Source of the DNA: an uncultured Prevotella sp.
Lineage (GTDB): Bacteria; Bacteroidota; Bacteroidia; Bacteroidales; Bacteroidaceae
Reading direction: 5' to 3'
Assembly (NCBI GenBank): GCA_947095945.1
Contig: CAMUQM010000091.1
Location: 1-7,442, forward strand
Length of the DNA stretch: 7,442 nt
Part shown: positions 5,147 through 7,442 of the stretch, one piece after another
Numbering within the stretch: position 1 is the stretch's first letter
Layout: every line of letters starts with the position of its first letter
Position numbers and translations under genes: made by a program
The notes under the pieces: generated by a model
Told to the model about the DNA's origin: nothing
The model's database searches: none
What the model saw: the letters and a program-made list of their open reading frames with translations, nothing else

Positions 5147-7306
5147 CTACTTCTTCAGCCAGCGATTAAGCCAATTGAAGAATGTACGCTGCCAAAGAAC
5201 ACCATTCTGTGGTTTCAACACCCAATGGTTCTCGTCTGGATAGAGAAGCAATTCAGCCGGGATACCACGCAGACGTGCTGCATTGAAAGCACCCATTCCC
5301 TGATTGGCATTGATACGATAGTCTTTCTCACCATGGATACAAAGGATTGGAGTATCCCACTTATCAACGTTCAGATGAGGACTGTTAGCGTATGTGCGCT
5401 TAGCTGCTTCGCTCTTATCTTTGTTCCAGTAAGCATCGTCATACTCCCAGTTGCTGAACCAAGCTTCCTCTGTATCTGTGTACATACTCTCAAGGTTGAA
5501 AGCACCATCATGTGAGATAAAACACTTGAAGCGCTTGTTATGAATACCTGCAAGATAGTAAACAGAGAAACCACCGAAGGATGCACCGACAGCACCTAAA
5601 CGATCTTTGTCTACGAATGGAAGGTTGTTAGCAGCATCATCAATTGCTGAGAGGTAGTCGTTCATACACTGACCAGTCCAATCAGTACTAATCTGCTCAT
5701 TCCATGCACTACCAAAGCCCGGAAGACCGCGACGGTTTGGAGCAATGATAACATAGCCGTGAGCCGCCATTATCTGGAAGTTCCAACGATAGCTCCAAAA
5801 CTGAGAAACCGGACTCTGTGGTCCACCCTCACAGAAGAGCAAAGTAGGATACTTCTTATTGGGGTCAAAGTGTGGAGGAGTAATCACCCACTCCATCAAT
5901 TCCTTACCATCAGTTGTCTTAACCCAACGAGACTTTACATCACCCATAGCCAACTGGTCATAGATATGCTTATTCTCAAAGCTAAGCTGTGTTTGCACGC
6001 TTGTCTTCTCCTTCTTTGCAGGAGTAACGGCGAAGATTTCATTAGCCTGCGAGATGCTCTGACGAATAGCAAGCAACTTCTTATCACCAAGGAGTGAGAT
6101 GCTTACATAGTTGTGGTCACCCTCAGTCAACTGCTTCACCTCACCCTTAAGGTTGGTCTGATAAACATTCACTGTTGCATGCCATACACCAATGAAATAA
6201 AGTTCCTTAGAGTTAAGGCTCCATGTGTAGTCATCTACATTTGAGTCGAAGCTCTCAGTAACGTAAGTCTTCTTACCAGTTGCCAAGTCATAGACACAGA
6301 GACGATTACGATCACTCTCATAACCATTGTTCTTCATACTCTGCCAAGCAATATATTTGCCGTCAGGTGAGAACTTAGGGTTAACATCGTAACCTACATT
6401 CATATCGCCAGCCTGATGGTTGACAGCCTGATTGCGCATACTCTTTGTTGCGTCAATCTTTGGTTCAACATAGTCTGCTGGCTTGCAGAGATTCTTTGTT
6501 TGGCGAGTCTCCACATTATATATATATATGTCTGCATCGGTAGAGATGGCATATTGTGTGCCTTCCTTCTTACGACAGGTATAAGCAACGAACTTAGAAT
6601 CCTTACTCCAATCAATCTGCTCAATACCACCGAAAGGTGCCAACGGACTCTCATAAGGCTCGCCTTCAAGAATGTCAATACCAGCACCAATGCCCTCAGC
6701 AGTAACGTCAGCTACAAATGGATGAGCATTCGTTGTAACGTAATGGTCCCAGTGACGATAGTTCATATCGGTGATGACCATACCCGTAGCCTTTGGCAAA
6801 TCGCTTGGGTTCTGCTTGATAGTTCCATAGTAAGGGATGCTCTTGATGAGCACTACTCGCTTACGGTCAGGAGAGAAGCGGAAACCTTCGATATCGATGT
6901 CCGACTGCGTAAGTTGCTTACGGTTTGTACCGTCTGCATTCATCATCCATAGCTGTCCACCTGTAAGGAATGCTAAGGTATTGTTGTCGAGCCATGCTGC
7001 ATCACTCTCACTCTTTGCAGAAGTAGTAAGCAGACGATCGTTCTTACCATCAGCATCCATCACGCGGAGCACCTGATGCCCTTTGTTTTCTTTGACACTG
7101 TAATAACCTACCTGATAGACAATCTTCTTGCCGTCAGGTGAAGCCTGTGCTGCACCGATACGTCCCATAGCCCAAAGTGCCTCAGGAGTCATGAGGTCAC
7201 TTGTAAGCGTGATGTTGTTACGTCCGATGTTCACATCCTGTGCTTGTGCAACGCTACCACTCATCATTAAAGCAGCAGTCATTGCAATAGTTAAGTTTTT
7301 GTTCAT
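5147..7306 (-). CDS. Dipeptidyl peptidase 5 (S9 family serine exopeptidase, 719 aa)
   Basis: A periplasmic serine peptidase that removes dipeptides from peptide N-termini. Porphyromonas gingivalis DPP5, the closest characterised protein I recognise, prefers hydrophobic P1 residues. A signal peptide occupies 1-22 (cleavage after VAQA). An N-terminal beta-propeller (about 40-430) shows repeated PD40-like blades: SPDGKKIVY (56), SPDRKRVVL (145), SKDSKFVAY (234), SPDGKYIAW (313). The alpha/beta hydrolase domain (about 460-719) has 'CEGGPQSPVSQFWSYRW' (492-508), 'NRRGLPGFG', the nucleophile in GASFGG (Ser576), Asp662 in HGEKDYR and His694 in DENHW. The triad spacing agrees with what I recall for P. 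gingivalis DPP5 (Ser542/Asp627/His659). The gene is complete and starts 2 bp after the upstream stop, so it is probably co-transcribed with it; the transporter follows after the octamer array. The pair fits peptide use by an asaccharolytic or proteolytic lifestyle (inference). A short (TA) run at 6517-6529 lies inside the gene. Confidence 0.93.
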   Translation of the reverse strand: MNKNLTIAMTAALMMSGSVAQAQDVNIGRNNITLTSDLMTPEALWAMGRIGAAQASPDGKKIVYQVGYYSVKENKGHQVLRVMDADGKNDRLLTTSAKSESDAAWLDNNTLAFLTGGQLWMMNADGTNRKQLTQSDIDIEGFRFSPDRKRVVLIKSIPYYGTIKQNPSDLPKATGMVITDMNYRHWDHYVTTNAHPFVADVTAEGIGAGIDILEGEPYESPLAPFGGIEQIDWSKDSKFVAYTCRKKEGTQYAISTDADIYIYNVETRQTKNLCKPADYVEPKIDATKSMRNQAVNHQAGDMNVGYDVNPKFSPDGKYIAWQSMKNNGYESDRNRLCVYDLATGKKTYVTESFDSNVDDYTWSLNSKELYFIGVWHATVNVYQTNLKGEVKQLTEGDHNYVSISLLGDKKLLAIRQSISQANEIFAVTPAKKEKTSVQTQLSFENKHIYDQLAMGDVKSRWVKTTDGKELMEWVITPPHFDPNKKYPTLLFCEGGPQSPVSQFWSYRWNFQIMAAHGYVIIAPNRRGLPGFGSAWNEQISTDWTGQCMNDYLSAIDDAANNLPFVDKDRLGAVGASFGGFSVYYLAGIHNKRFKCFISHDGAFNLESMYTDTEEAWFSNWEYDDAYWNKDKSEAAKRTYANSPHLNVDKWDTPILCIHGEKDYRINANQGMGAFNAARLRGIPAELLLYPDENHWVLKPQNGVLWQRTFFNWLNRWLKK

Positions 7307-7308
7307 AG

Positions 7309-7442
7309 TTATAGACCTTTCTTTTTCTTATTTAGCTCATCTTGTTTGCGACGAAGTTCTTCTTGCTGCTGCTTCTGTAACTCCTGCAAAGCCTGCATAC
7401 GAGCAAAGAGTCCACCACCCTTATTGCTATTAGGGTTGTTCT
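7309..7442 (-). CDS. C-terminal fragment, probably membrane insertase YidC (partial)
   Basis: Only the last 43 codons are present; the gene runs off the right edge. The visible tail reads 'NNPNSNKGGGLFARMQALQ' then a Gln/Glu/Lys-rich stretch ending 'NKKKKGL'. A basic, glutamine-rich helical tail with a 'GxxxRxxxxQ' start is what I recall at the end of Bacteroidota YidC, the inner-membrane protein insertase, after its last membrane segment. The tail alone is too low in complexity to be decisive; any protein with a charged coiled C-terminus is possible. Its TAA is 2 bp before the dpp5 ATG, so the two genes are very likely on one transcript. Confidence 0.5.
   Translation of the reverse strand, partial: NNPNSNKGGGLFARMQALQELQKQQQEELRRKQDELNKKKKGL

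Noticed and set aside
6416..6952. 178-codon open frame on the plus strand opposite dpp5
   Set aside because: It lies wholly antisense to a complete, well-recognised gene, its translation shows no domain or signal, and such frames are expected opposite long genes with this codon use.
7128..7433. 101-codon plus-strand frame across the dpp5 start and the upstream tail
   Set aside because: It overlaps two genes tightly joined on the other strand, and its predicted protein has no recognisable features.

Overview
The window looks like chromosomal DNA from a Bacteroidota, most likely Prevotella or a close relative. Four things support this. The proteins are typical of that group: a DPP5-type S9 peptidase, a secreted protein with the 'IYNLAGQQV...NGKKY' C-terminal motif, and a short 'MKTYI.P...LLSGS' protein. 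One promoter fits the Bacteroidota TTTG-N19-TAnnTTTG pattern. No start codon is preceded by a Shine-Dalgarno sequence. The spacers carry palindromic and octamer repeats of a kind I associate with Prevotella genomes. Every recognised gene lies on the minus strand, so transcription runs from high to low coordinates.

Right half (7442 to 3197): the window opens inside the C-terminal tail of a gene that is probably yidC. Two bases after its stop begins a complete dipeptidyl peptidase 5 gene (7306-5147) with a signal peptide, a beta-propeller and an intact Ser576/Asp662/His694 triad. A 188-bp spacer made mostly of degenerate AGTTGACA-type octamers, which reverse orientation to make long inverted arms, separates it from an MFS transporter (4958-3336). 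The transporter looks like a bacterial relative of eukaryotic MFSD1, a lysosomal dipeptide transporter, and keeps the Glu and Arg I recall as its substrate-binding residues. A hairpin at 3209-3244 probably ends this unit. The proposed system: DPP5 cuts dipeptides from peptides in the periplasm, and the MFSD1-like protein takes them through the inner membrane.

Middle (3196-2455): about 880 bp with no convincing gene. It holds a long foldback element (about 2964-3170) with a 100-nt inner palindrome, a second repeat (2795-2877) with two 22-nt tandem units and a small palindrome, and a well-formed promoter (2574-2604) for the next operon.

Left half (2454 to 57): a three-gene envelope operon, visibly more AT-rich than the right half. 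It encodes a 349-aa secreted protein, a 70-aa small protein of a recurrent Bacteroidota type, and a 331-aa lipoprotein with possible fimbrillin-like folding. It ends at a hairpin terminator (57-88). Their joint function is unknown; surface or adhesin-like roles are inference only. The strongest candidate for something under-described is the DPP5/MFSD1-like pair. The second is the small-protein operon.
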